Shown one piece after another: positions 1 to 8,301 of a stretch of 64,000 nucleotides of DNA. How positions within the stretch are numbered: the stretch's first letter is position 1; each line of letters opens with the position of its first letter. Under the pieces are notes generated by a model, which ran no database searches, had not been told where the DNA came from, and saw only the letters and a program-made list of their open reading frames with translations. A program made the position numbers and the translations under genes. The DNA is from Allorhodopirellula heiligendammensis (GTDB lineage: Bacteria > Planctomycetota > Planctomycetia > Pirellulales > Pirellulaceae): contig NZ_SJPU01000001.1 of NCBI RefSeq assembly GCF_007860105.1, positions 682,001 through 746,000 on the forward strand, read 5' to 3'.

Positions 1-574
1 CCTTAATCCCGTTCTGTGCCCCTAAATTACTCGCTAACGGCGGTTTCGGAAACATCGCTTTACCCCTTGTTTTGCGACTATTTGAGTCTGCGACGGAGTG
101 GGTTGGCTGCGATCGTTCGTGATTTTGGTTGTACGTCTCTGACTGTCGGGTGTGCGACGTTCGGCGTTTCGTTGCGATAGGCATCGGTGCAACCACGAAA
201 GACACGGACGACACGAACGGAACCACCACTAGCTTTTCGTGTGGTCCGAGTCTTTCGTGGTTCCAAGTTCGCGTTGGTTGCACGCTCCGCTCGCACAGCT
301 CTTGGACTGGACCGTCCTGGGCTACCCCGAATGACGCACAACATGGAATTGCCACCAAGCCGCGGCTTCGGAAGAGGAAAGTCTCTTCGTAGTAAAAATC
401 AATCGCTTCGAACGCTTCGTTCGCTCCGGTGCACACGCTGGAACCATGCCGACGCCCTTCAGCGGAGTGTGCGTTGCCCGGGCGCCTCTGGTGCTCCTGG
501 CATTTCACCCACTACTCGGGAAGTGCATGCTCGCTGTGGCAGGCTGGGATGATTGGCGGGGCGCACGCACGCCT
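1..574. other. Gene-free left edge with one long inverted repeat
   Basis: No reading frame here looks like a gene: the open frames overlap on both strands, have low-complexity Arg/Ser-rich translations and show no recognisable motif. The only clear structure is the inverted repeat at 191-262, listed separately. The segment lies downstream of the esterase gene, which ends at 575 on the minus strand. A fragment of a gene lying further left cannot be excluded. Confidence 0.6.
191..262. repeat. Inverted repeat, 24-nt arms
   Basis: The left arm (191-214) and right arm (239-262) are complementary at 22 of 24 positions, with a 24-nt spacer. The arms begin AACCACGAAAGAC and end GTCTTTCGTGGTT. There is no T-tract typical of an intrinsic terminator. 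It resembles the short interspersed palindromic repeats scattered through planctomycete intergenic regions, but only this one copy was identified in the window. Confidence 0.75.
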
Positions 575-1555
575 TCAAGGGAAGAATTGCCTGCGAAAAA
601 AACGACTGACCTGAGCTTGAGTCTTCGGATGCATCAGCGTCACGATGTGGCCTTGTTGCGGTATCTCCGTCAAGGTCACCGAGACCCCCGCCTGGGCAGA
701 CAATTCGGCAAATCGTCGACTGTTCGCAATGGGCACGAGCATGTCGGTCTCGCCATGAATTAATTGGATTGGTGGGTCGTTTGCTGAAATATGAGCGATC
801 GGCGAGGCGGCGGTGTAGAGCTCGGGAAATTGACGGCGGGAGCCATGAAGGAAATAGGACAAGGCGTCGTTGTCGAGGGGGAGACTCTGGAAGTCGCAAG
901 GCGGGCCGCCAGCGCAGACTGCGGAGATTCGCGGTAGGCGAGCCCAACGTGAATCTGCAAGAGGCCAATTGCTCGCAATGGCTTGGACCTCGCGTGATTC
1001 ATCCGCAAGCACACCGACCAACGCAGAGAGATGGCCACCTGCGGAGTATCCGAAGAGACCCAGGCGGTTGCGATCGATGCTCAGCTGCTCGGCGTGATCC
1101 CCGAGATACACCAAGGCATCCCGAACATCATCGACTTGAGCAGGAAACTTGGCATCGGGCGCCAATCGGTAGTTGATATTCAAGACGCAGATCCCTAATT
1201 CAGCGAGCTGCTGGGCATAGCCACTGATGGTCCACTTGCTGCCCGTTAGCCAGGCGCCGCCGTGCACGACGACGACGGCTGGACGTAGTCTACCGGTGAC
1301 TTGGACGGTGGGTTGGGTCGGTGGCACTACCGTGCTGCTACTCGGGCGATCCGTCTTCGCGATGGAATCGCCCGGCAGGACCGGGATGTAGAGATCCGCC
1401 AGCCCGGCGTTGCCGGTTTGGAGATCAGGTGATCCGCTAAATCGAATGTTCGAGAACGTATCGACTTTAATCGACGCAGGTGGCTCGGCCCGCATCGGGG
1501 CCGACACCAATAACGTCGAGGCTACGGCAGCGAGCAAGCGTAGAGAAGGGATCAC
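575..1555 (-). CDS. Secreted alpha/beta-hydrolase (BD-FAE/HSL-like esterase)
   Basis: A 326-residue serine hydrolase probably exported to the periplasm, since an N-terminal hydrophobic stretch ends near MRA-EPP (about residue 23). The fold is shown by an HGGAW oxyanion motif at 98-102, the nucleophile elbow GYSAGG with Ser171, Asp281 in the context HGETDMLVP, and His313 in QGHIV. Together these form a complete Ser-Asp-His triad. The HGG motif and length match the carbohydrate esterase/lipase group that includes BD-FAE and the hormone-sensitive-lipase-like family. The substrate cannot be read from sequence; acyl or feruloyl esters on polysaccharides are plausible for a planctomycete. It lies 14 bp downstream of the Prc-type protease gene on the same strand, so co-transcription is likely. 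Confidence 0.85.
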   Translation of the reverse strand: MIPSLRLLAAVASTLLVSAPMRAEPPASIKVDTFSNIRFSGSPDLQTGNAGLADLYIPVLPGDSIAKTDRPSSSTVVPPTQPTVQVTGRLRPAVVVVHGGAWLTGSKWTISGYAQQLAELGICVLNINYRLAPDAKFPAQVDDVRDALVYLGDHAEQLSIDRNRLGLFGYSAGGHLSALVGVLADESREVQAIASNWPLADSRWARLPRISAVCAGGPPCDFQSLPLDNDALSYFLHGSRRQFPELYTAASPIAHISANDPPIQLIHGETDMLVPIANSRRFAELSAQAGVSVTLTEIPQQGHIVTLMHPKTQAQVSRFFRRQFFP

Positions 1556-1569
1556 GGGAACGATCCGGT

Positions 1570-3753
1570 TCAGTTCGCCCGCGCCAGATTCTGGGCACGC
1601 AGACCCTCAATGTACTGCTGCGTGATGTTAAGCACTTCTTGATTGTAAAAGGTGTCATGGAACACCTCTTCGCTGCCAATCTGCGCTTCAATCTCTTTCT
1701 CTTGCTCGTCTTTTTGCGCTTTCATTTCAGCGCGACGCTGCATGAATTTGTCCTCGTTGAGTGAAATTGTCTTGAGATCTTTTTGCTCAACGTAGAGTCC
1801 AATCCGTCGCATCAGCTCGATGAACTCCTCATCTTGGGCGATCCGCTGCTGGGAGCTGGCTCGCAAGGAATTGATCAGGTCTGCAGGCGCCATCCGATAC
1901 AGATCGTGTTTCGCGGGGTTGATCCGATCATGGGCCAGAGCGTAGTCCAGATCACCTTCGGCGACGGGCATCTTGCTAATCACGCTCGGCAGCACAATAT
2001 CCGCTGCGACGCCGTCAAGTTGGGTGCTCTGGCCGTCGGGCAGATAGAACTGTTGTAGCGTGACCTTCAATGCGCCGTAGTTGGCACGCCGAATTCGAAA
2101 CAGCGATTGGCCGATGTCCATCAGAGTTTGCACGGTGCCTTTGCCGTGTGTCTGCGGATCACCGACAATGATCCCACGGTGATAGTCCTTAATCGCACCG
2201 GCAAGAATCTCACTGGCACTCGCACTGAGTTTGCTTGTCAACACAACCAAGGGGCCATCCCAGACGGTGCCGGGATGATCATCATCGTATTTCTGCACTG
2301 AGCCATTGGCGTCTTTGACCTGCACAACGGGGCCTTGATCAATGAACAGGCCAGTCAAACTAATCGCTTCGGTCAACGATCCACCGCCATTGCGGCTGAG
2401 ATCGAGCACCACACCGGCCACGTTTTCTTTCTTAAAGTCTTCGAGGATCTTCGCGACGTCACGGGTGCTGCTGCGGTACTCGGGATCGTTGCGACGGGCA
2501 CCCTCCATGTCCATGTAAAAACTAGGCAGGTTGAGGTAACCAATCTTGAGCTTGCCGGGTTGGCCTGGAATCTCGTGCTCAATGACTTTTCCACGTGCGG
2601 CCGAATCCTTCAATTCGATGTGGGCGCGAACGATCTTCACAATCTCCATGTTTCCTGTGCCGCCTGGGCGAACGCCCAAGCGAACGGTTGTGCCTGCTTT
2701 GCCGCGGATCAGTTTGACGACGTCTTTGAGCGGCATTTCGATAATGTCGACCATTTCTCCGTCATCACCCTGGCCGACAGATACGATCGAGTCATCCGGT
2801 TTGAGCTTGCCGTTTAAGTCGGCGGCACCACCAGGAATGATCGCTTTGACCTGGGTCGTGCCATCTTTTTCGCCAAGCGACGCGCCAATACCATCAAGGT
2901 TGAGCGCCATGCTGATGTTGAAGTCATCCAGCGTCGCAGGGGACATGTACGTTGAGTGTGGATCATAGCTGTTGGTCACCGACGTCAAGAACATCTCGAG
3001 GATGTCGTCACTGCTAGTCGAGCGCCAACGATTTGCGTAACGGTCATAGCGACGCATCAGTTGATCGCGTGCCTCTTGACCGACGACGGGCTCATCGGAG
3101 TCCTTGAGGTCGAGCAGCGATAATTTCAATTGCCGCCGCCAGCGATCTGTCGCTTCGGCATCGTCGCGGGCGTACTGAGCCGCATCGCGATCGATGATAA
3201 CTTGTTCATCAATGTTGAAATCGAAGTCGCCCTTGAGTAGCTCGCGAATTTTCGCCACCCGTTGATCAACCCGCTGTGTGAAGCGTTCGAAGATGTAATA
3301 AGCGAGGTCAAGGTTGCCAGCCCGTACATGATCGTCGACCACCGTCGAGTACCGTTCAAACTGGTCAATATCACTCTGCAAGAAGTAGAGTTTCAGTGGG
3401 TCGAGGGTTTGAATGTACAGATCGAGCGCCCGTGCGCTGAGTGTATTGTCGAGGTCTTTGCCGGACACGTGCTCGCTGGGCATCAACTGCGCGATCAAGC
3501 GTGATACGACGCTGTCCTGGGGGGAAGGTTTCGGGAGTTTTGCTGGAACGGGTTGCTGGGCGGCCGCGGGTGGGGCGGCTTGTTGAAGATTTTCAACGGG
3601 TACCGGCACGGCACGCTGTCGATCAGGGACCGCATTTTGCAGTTGATCGGTATTCTGCGCGTGCAGCGGAGTGCACAGGCCAGAAAAACCCGCGAGAAGG
3701 CCCAGTGTCGCTGCAGCGAACCGAGGGGGATACGAACCGAGGCGTTGCGACAT
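1570..3753 (-). CDS. prc: Carboxy-terminal processing protease (S41 family, Prc/Tsp-like)
   Basis: A 727-residue periplasmic protease that degrades or trims proteins from their C termini. The start is set at ATG 3753 (MSQRLGSYPP) because a signal peptide follows directly and ends near LHAQ; an in-frame extension to 3801 looks spurious. After an N-terminal helical region comes a PDZ domain (GIGASLGEKDG to the VRPGG region) and then the S41 core. The Ser-Lys dyad is visible: Ser within SASASEILAGAIKDY and Lys within THGKGTVQ, matching E. coli Prc. The C-terminal helical segment (EIEAQIGSEEVFHDTF) corresponds to the Prc-specific tail. The length is close to E. coli Prc (about 680) and much longer than CtpA-type enzymes. 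Confidence 0.93.
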   Translation of the reverse strand: MSQRLGSYPPRFAAATLGLLAGFSGLCTPLHAQNTDQLQNAVPDRQRAVPVPVENLQQAAPPAAAQQPVPAKLPKPSPQDSVVSRLIAQLMPSEHVSGKDLDNTLSARALDLYIQTLDPLKLYFLQSDIDQFERYSTVVDDHVRAGNLDLAYYIFERFTQRVDQRVAKIRELLKGDFDFNIDEQVIIDRDAAQYARDDAEATDRWRRQLKLSLLDLKDSDEPVVGQEARDQLMRRYDRYANRWRSTSSDDILEMFLTSVTNSYDPHSTYMSPATLDDFNISMALNLDGIGASLGEKDGTTQVKAIIPGGAADLNGKLKPDDSIVSVGQGDDGEMVDIIEMPLKDVVKLIRGKAGTTVRLGVRPGGTGNMEIVKIVRAHIELKDSAARGKVIEHEIPGQPGKLKIGYLNLPSFYMDMEGARRNDPEYRSSTRDVAKILEDFKKENVAGVVLDLSRNGGGSLTEAISLTGLFIDQGPVVQVKDANGSVQKYDDDHPGTVWDGPLVVLTSKLSASASEILAGAIKDYHRGIIVGDPQTHGKGTVQTLMDIGQSLFRIRRANYGALKVTLQQFYLPDGQSTQLDGVAADIVLPSVISKMPVAEGDLDYALAHDRINPAKHDLYRMAPADLINSLRASSQQRIAQDEEFIELMRRIGLYVEQKDLKTISLNEDKFMQRRAEMKAQKDEQEKEIEAQIGSEEVFHDTFYNQEVLNITQQYIEGLRAQNLARAN

Positions 3754-4070
3754 ATGAGCTCTGCGTGGGGTAAAGTGACCGAACTCGCAGGCATCGCTCA
3801 CCCCTCAGCGAGGCTAAGGGGCTGTTTCCATGCGCACGAGCACGTTTTTAGGAGAGGTTATCAGATCGATAGTAGGAAAGCACGGGAAGTCAGGCAACCG
3901 TGATTTTCCATCTTGTTTCTCTACGTGTCTGCGTCGATCGGGTTCGGATCGTAACGATTGTTCGGGAATTATCGAATGTCGCGGGCCGGTTGTGCCGATA
4001 ACTTTGCTTGAAGCGGTTCTGCTGACAACGGCGGGGCGTACTCAGGCAAGCATTGTTTCAGGAATCAGGG
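3754..4070. other. Divergent intergenic region between prc and the BBP7 gene
   Basis: These 317 bp separate two divergently transcribed genes and should contain both promoters. I could not assign a convincing -35/-10 pair. No gene or strong hairpin is visible. Confidence 0.5.
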
Positions 4071-5948
4071 ATGAACACTCACTCACAACTCGCCTCGATA
4101 CCGACGAGATTTTCGGTGACCGCATGGCGGTCGATCGTCGCCGCCGGGATGCTCGTCATCCTGTCGCCCGCGATGGTTGTTGCGGCTCCACCCTCGCCAG
4201 AGGATGACATTGATTACGCCGCCAGCGGATTCCGACTGCCTCCGGGGGTGCACCCAGGAGACTGGTCCACTGCCGCGAAGGTGAGTGCCGCCGGCGGGAT
4301 TAACTACGCCAGTCAACCGGCGATCAGCGGTCCCATGATGGGCGGCCCGATGATGGGCGGCCCGATGATGGGTCCTATGATGGGGAGCCCAGTGACGGGG
4401 CCTATGACGGGCCCGATGATGGGAAATACGCCCCTGTCACAAAAAATCCCGACTTCGTTCCCTTCGGGACCGATTCCAGGGACGCCAGTTCCGACCGGAT
4501 TGCCGGGGCCCATCGGCCCGGCAGCCTACCACGCGGCGATGCAGAATCCCTATGGACAGGTGATGCCGGTCGGCTACCAGGGCGGACTGCTGGAATACTC
4601 CCAGCCCGGATATGCATGCGATTCGTATGCGGGTGGTTACGGTGGAGATAACTACTGCGGCGACGCCAATTGTGGGCAGAGTGCCTGTGGTTGTTGCGGT
4701 CCGGGTGGTTTTCAAGGACTTTTGCCAGCCGTGATGGGACACTGCAATCTCTGCAACGGGCAAGGCTGCGGGGTGTGCAACTCACGCTTGTACCAAAGTG
4801 GCTGTCTCGGCCGCGGAGGGATGCTGGGCGATTGGTGCAGCGGCAAGTGTATGGAGGGCGACATGGGAATCCTGCTCAGCACGATCGGCGGCGGGGCGGT
4901 TGGTTGTTTCAACGCACTGCTTCCCTACAGCGAGGCTGGCAAGTGTGCCCAGCGATGGTACGACCTCTCGGTCGAGGGATTGTTTTTGGGAAATAATTTC
5001 TCGCAGGGCAACATGGCATTGACGACTCGTGGCGTTGGGGGGCCAACCGTCATGAGTCTCGATGATGCCAAAGCAAGTGATCTAGAAGCCGGTGTGCGGG
5101 TATCTGCAGCCGTCATCCTGGGAGTCGGTGGAAACTTAGAAGGTACGTACATGGGCGGGCAAGAATGGAACAACAGCGCTCAAGCGTTTGCAGACGACCC
5201 GAACAATCCGGATTTGTACTCCTACATTTCCGACTACGGTAATCTGCCAATCGGCGGATATGACGACACCGACCGTTCGATCATTCAGCAGGCGTACACC
5301 CAATCGCGATTCCATAGTGGTGAAGTCAACTATCGCCGTCGTGCGGTCGGCCCCGGCTGCCGCTTCCAAGGCTCATGGCTGGTGGGAGCCCGGTATATCC
5401 GCCTGGACAACGATTTCGGTTACGGCACCGTCGGAACCTTCAACGATGGCACTGGCGGTTTCGGTGGCGGTTCGAACGATCAACTGCGGTACTACAACTC
5501 GCTGACGGGAACGAAGAACAACATCTTTGTCGGTCAGATTGGCTACGACGTGTGGTGGAACATGGTGCCGGGCGTGCAACTCGGATTCGGCATGAAGGGC
5601 GGCTGGGGACAGAACGATTGGGAGCGAACGAACAACATCTTCGCAAACTCAATCGGCCCTGGAGCCACCGCTGGCTCGGCCAGTATCAGCGATCGCGACC
5701 GACGTGGGACCGTCATGGGTGAGTTCGAAACGAAACTCGTCTATCGGCTCTCGCACTCTTGGTCGTTCCGCACTTCGTATCACCTGTTGGCGGTCGACAA
5801 CATCATCAACACGGTACCACCGGCGGACTATGTTCGCACCTCGTTGGGAACTCTCGGCAGCGGTGGTGTGGTCACAACGGCTCCACCGACCAGCTTCAGT
5901 GACGTGGTCCTGCAGGGCTTCACAGTCGGTGCAGAATACATGTGGTAG
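4071..5948 (+). CDS. BBP7-family outer-membrane beta-barrel protein
   Basis: A 625-residue surface protein typical of Pirellulaceae. The start is placed at ATG 4071 (MNTHSQLAS), six codons inside a longer frame, because a signal peptide ending at VVAA-PPS follows. Residues about 85-110 are Met/Gly/Pro repeats (PMMGG units), encoded by a 15-bp tandem DNA repeat. A Cys-rich stretch follows around residues 180-260 (CGDANCGQSACGCCG, CNLCNGQGCGVCNS), which may bind metal or form disulfide cross-links in the proteinaceous wall. The C-terminal 350 residues alternate aromatic and small residues (LSVEGLFLGNNF, GWGQNDWERTNN) and end in GAEYMW, an aromatic C-terminus typical of outer-membrane barrels. 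The family assignment is by pattern recognition; ligand and pore function are unknown. Confidence 0.85.
   Translation: MNTHSQLASIPTRFSVTAWRSIVAAGMLVILSPAMVVAAPPSPEDDIDYAASGFRLPPGVHPGDWSTAAKVSAAGGINYASQPAISGPMMGGPMMGGPMMGPMMGSPVTGPMTGPMMGNTPLSQKIPTSFPSGPIPGTPVPTGLPGPIGPAAYHAAMQNPYGQVMPVGYQGGLLEYSQPGYACDSYAGGYGGDNYCGDANCGQSACGCCGPGGFQGLLPAVMGHCNLCNGQGCGVCNSRLYQSGCLGRGGMLGDWCSGKCMEGDMGILLSTIGGGAVGCFNALLPYSEAGKCAQRWYDLSVEGLFLGNNFSQGNMALTTRGVGGPTVMSLDDAKASDLEAGVRVSAAVILGVGGNLEGTYMGGQEWNNSAQAFADDPNNPDLYSYISDYGNLPIGGYDDTDRSIIQQAYTQSRFHSGEVNYRRRAVGPGCRFQGSWLVGARYIRLDNDFGYGTVGTFNDGTGGFGGGSNDQLRYYNSLTGTKNNIFVGQIGYDVWWNMVPGVQLGFGMKGGWGQNDWERTNNIFANSIGPGATAGSASISDRDRRGTVMGEFETKLVYRLSHSWSFRTSYHLLAVDNIINTVPPADYVRTSLGTLGSGGVVTTAPPTSFSDVVLQGFTVGAEYMW
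4336..4380 (+). repeat. 15-bp tandem repeat coding for PMMGG units
   Basis: The unit GGCGGCCCGATGATG occurs in perfect copies at 4341-4355 and 4356-4370, with degenerate copies before and after. It lies in frame in the BBP7 gene and encodes Gly-Gly-Pro-Met-Met. In-frame length variation by slippage would not break the gene. Confidence 0.85.
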
Positions 5949-6074
5949 ACCGGATTTATGGCAAGCACGCTCCCCGGAGCGTGTTTGCTGCGGGGTGACG
6001 GGTACGAAGAAAGCGAAAAACGATCTACACTGCATGCTCGCCTCTGTTCCCGCAGCCCCGATCGCTCTCTCTTC

Positions 6075-6875
6075 ATGATATCTCGCAAACCCATTTTTCC
6101 AGGTGTCATCGAGCTGAATTTTCAAGCCGGTGAAGTACTTGGTTGCAACCTGTACCTCATTTACGATCAAGACGAGTGGGTTTTGATTGATATTGGGTAC
6201 GAAGAAACGGTGGATGACTACATCCAGATCATTCGCGATTTGGATTTCCCGCTCTCACGCTGCCAGACGTTGATCGCCACTCATGCCGACGTGGACCACA
6301 TTCAGGGTTTGGCGAAAGCCAAACAGGCACTGAAAACCACCGTGACCGCGCATCCCAATGCGGTCGAGCCGCTGCAGAATGGCGACACATTGAAGACGCT
6401 CGCCCTGATCGAGGCCCAGAATTTGCGGTTGGAAATGCCGCCGGTCCAGATCGATCATGTGGTCAATGATGGCGACATGATTCGCGTGGGCAAGTTGGAG
6501 TTGGAAGTCTGGCATACTCCCGGTCACACCGACAGCCAACTGGCGTTTCGCTTGGGCGATGTTCTGTTTTCAGGAGATAATGTCTACCGCGACGGATGCA
6601 TCGGCGCGATTGACGCTCATCACGGCAGCGACATCAAAGCCTTTCTCCGATCACTCCGGCGGATTCGAGACAGCGACGTCCGCTGGCTCGCCCCTAGTCA
6701 TGGCCCCATTTTTGCCAAAGACACGGCAATGCTTGACAAGGTAATCGCTCGTGTCGAGGGATACCTTCACATGGCGGATTTCGGGACGCTTGCCGAGGAT
6801 TGGCCGCTGATGGATGCCTGGGACGAAGAGGTGGCCCAAGGCACGCTCCCCGACGGCCTGGAATTGCCGAGCTAA
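6075..6875 (+). CDS. MBL-fold metallo-hydrolase
   Basis: A 266-residue metallo-beta-lactamase-fold enzyme without signal peptide. The start is ATG 6075 (MISRKPIFPG); an upstream in-frame extension has no homology-like content. The metal-binding motif reads THADVDHIQG (residues 69-78), the HxDxDH variant in which the second His is Asp. Other ligands are visible as the His of WHTPGHTDS, the Asp of FSGDNVY, and the His of APSHGPIF. The glyoxalase II-like C-terminal part suggests a hydrolase of thioesters, lactones or similar small substrates; the exact substrate is unknown. It is convergent with thiS, whose stop is 29 bp away. Confidence 0.85.
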   Translation: MISRKPIFPGVIELNFQAGEVLGCNLYLIYDQDEWVLIDIGYEETVDDYIQIIRDLDFPLSRCQTLIATHADVDHIQGLAKAKQALKTTVTAHPNAVEPLQNGDTLKTLALIEAQNLRLEMPPVQIDHVVNDGDMIRVGKLELEVWHTPGHTDSQLAFRLGDVLFSGDNVYRDGCIGAIDAHHGSDIKAFLRSLRRIRDSDVRWLAPSHGPIFAKDTAMLDKVIARVEGYLHMADFGTLAEDWPLMDAWDEEVAQGTLPDGLELPS

Positions 6876-6904
6876 GCGGCAATCCCTGCATCACTCTACC
6901 CGCC

Positions 6905-7108
6905 CTAACCGCCGCCGACGAGCGTCACGAACTCGACTCGGTCGCCGTCGGCGATCAAGTGTTGCCCATGTTGATCACGCGGCACGACGTCCTCGTTGAC
7001 CTCGACGGCCAAGTAGTTCTTAGGCACGTCGACGTGCAGAATCAGCTCGTCGATCGTCATCGGACGATCGATTTGCGTGGAGTCACCATTCACTGTGATT
7101 GTGATCAT
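6905..7108 (-). CDS. thiS: Sulfur carrier protein ThiS
   Basis: A 67-residue ubiquitin-like protein beginning [10 protein letters not shown] and ending in the di-glycine tail TLVGGG. ThiF-type enzymes adenylate this tail and it is then thiocarboxylated to supply sulfur for the thiazole ring of thiamine. The length and C-terminus fit the family well. Its ATG (7106-7108) overlaps the TGA stop of the upstream isomerase gene (7105-7107) as ATGA, so translation is probably coupled. thiG, thiF and thiE are not in the window, so the carrier is separated from its usual partners. A MoaD-like carrier is the main alternative, but the N-terminal ITVNG pattern favours ThiS. Confidence 0.85.
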   Translation of the reverse strand: MITITVNGDSTQIDRPMTIDELILHVDVPKNYLAVEVNEDVVPRDQHGQHLIADGDRVEFVTLVGGG

Positions 7109-8106
7109 GAGGCTTCGTCGAAGGCGGCATCGAAGGCCACGTTGGAAGGCGAGAAATCGAGTTTTTTGGTGAACGCACAGGCTTCTCGCGCTCCAAAGGT
7201 GCGTTCCATTCCAGAATCTTCCCACTCGATCGACAACGGACCATCGTAGCCGATGACGTTGAGAGCGCGGATGATCTCCTCAAAATTCACACCGCCTCGG
7301 CCCGGGCTACGGAAATCCCAGCCCCGCCGCGGGTCGCCAAAGTTCAAGTGGCTGCAGTTGATCCCGGACTTGCCATCGAGAGTCACGATCGCGTCTTTGA
7401 TATGAACGTGATAAATGCGATCAGGAAATGCGCGGATAAATTCGACAGGATCGATCCCCTGCCAGATCAGATGGCTGGGGTCAAAGTTGAATCCAAATTC
7501 AGGGCGATGGTCGAGGGCTTCGAGGGCACGCTGGGCCGTGTAGATGTCAAAGGCGATTTCGGTGGGGTGGACTTCCAGGGCAAAACGCACACCACATTGT
7601 CCGAACACGTCGAGAATAGGATTGAATCGCTCGGCGAGGAGGTCAAATCCGGCGTCGAGCATTTTTGCGGGGACCGGAGGGAAGGAGTAGAGCAAGTGCC
7701 AGATGCTGCTGCCTGTGAAACCGTTAACGACATCGACGCCGAATTTCTGGGCTGCGCGAGCAGTATTGGCAAGTTCCTCAGCGGCGCGAGCATTTACCCC
7801 AGCGGGGTCTCCGTCGCCGTACACGTGGGCCGGAAGAATCGACTTGTGCCGCTCATCGATCAGGTCCAATACGGCTTGGCCGGCCAAGTGGGCGCTGATC
7901 GCGTGGCACTGCAGGTTGTGTTTGGCCAGCAAGGCGTGTTTTTGGTCGCAGTAGTCATCTTCAGCGAGTGCTCGGTCAACTTCGAAGTGATCGCCCCAGC
8001 AGGCAAGTTCAATGCCGTCAAAGCCAAAATCCGAGGTCATCGCCGCGAGTTCTTCGATTGGCAAATCGGCCCATTGACCGGTAAACAGGGTGACTGGACG
8101 AGGCAT
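7105..8106 (-). CDS. Sugar phosphate isomerase/epimerase (TIM-barrel, AP-endonuclease-2 family)
   Basis: A 333-residue cytosolic TIM-barrel protein. The start is ATG 8106 ([10 protein letters not shown]); the frame is open further upstream but without support. Family features are [16 protein letters not shown] near the N terminus, a central [25 protein letters not shown], and [11 protein letters not shown], which supply Glu, Asp and His metal ligands typical of xylose-isomerase-like barrels. The C-terminal [15 protein letters not shown] closes the barrel. The sugar substrate is not predictable. Its stop overlaps the thiS start, and aroDE lies 195 bp upstream on the same strand. Confidence 0.85.
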   Translation of the reverse strand: MPRPVTLFTGQWADLPIEELAAMTSDFGFDGIELACWGDHFEVDRALAEDDYCDQKHALLAKHNLQCHAISAHLAGQAVLDLIDERHKSILPAHVYGDGDPAGVNARAAEELANTARAAQKFGVDVVNGFTGSSIWHLLYSFPPVPAKMLDAGFDLLAERFNPILDVFGQCGVRFALEVHPTEIAFDIYTAQRALEALDHRPEFGFNFDPSHLIWQGIDPVEFIRAFPDRIYHVHIKDAIVTLDGKSGINCSHLNFGDPRRGWDFRSPGRGGVNFEEIIRALNVIGYDGPLSIEWEDSGMERTFGAREACAFTKKLDFSPSNVAFDAAFDEAS

Positions 8107-8301
8107 TGAAAACTCCGACAGGTGGGGTGAAGAAGGACAGTTGGCCCGTAGGATAACGGAGCCCGCTGCCCCGTTGTAGCACCCCCGAGTAGGCATGTCT
8201 CGGCGAGACCTCCACTTCGAGGGTAGCGCATGCCAGTTCAATTTTTCAGCGAGCGAGGCGGCGCAATCAATTCTGTCGACGGCCCCGCGGAGAGGCGCTA
8301 C

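Noticed and set aside
3951..3959. GTAACGATT shared by the leaders of both Cys-rich surface protein genes (3951 and 24675)
   Set aside because: A 9-base match between two regions of about 300 bp is expected by chance roughly once in three comparisons; the flanks do not align.
4336..4380. Tandem repeats that could suggest a CRISPR array
   Set aside because: The units are 15 bp with no spacers, are in frame and code for protein.
6278..6310. Possible loss of a metal ligand in the MBL hydrolase (HADVDH instead of HxHxDH)
   Set aside because: The HxDxDH form is a known variant of the fold and the other ligands are intact, so I do not regard the enzyme as broken.
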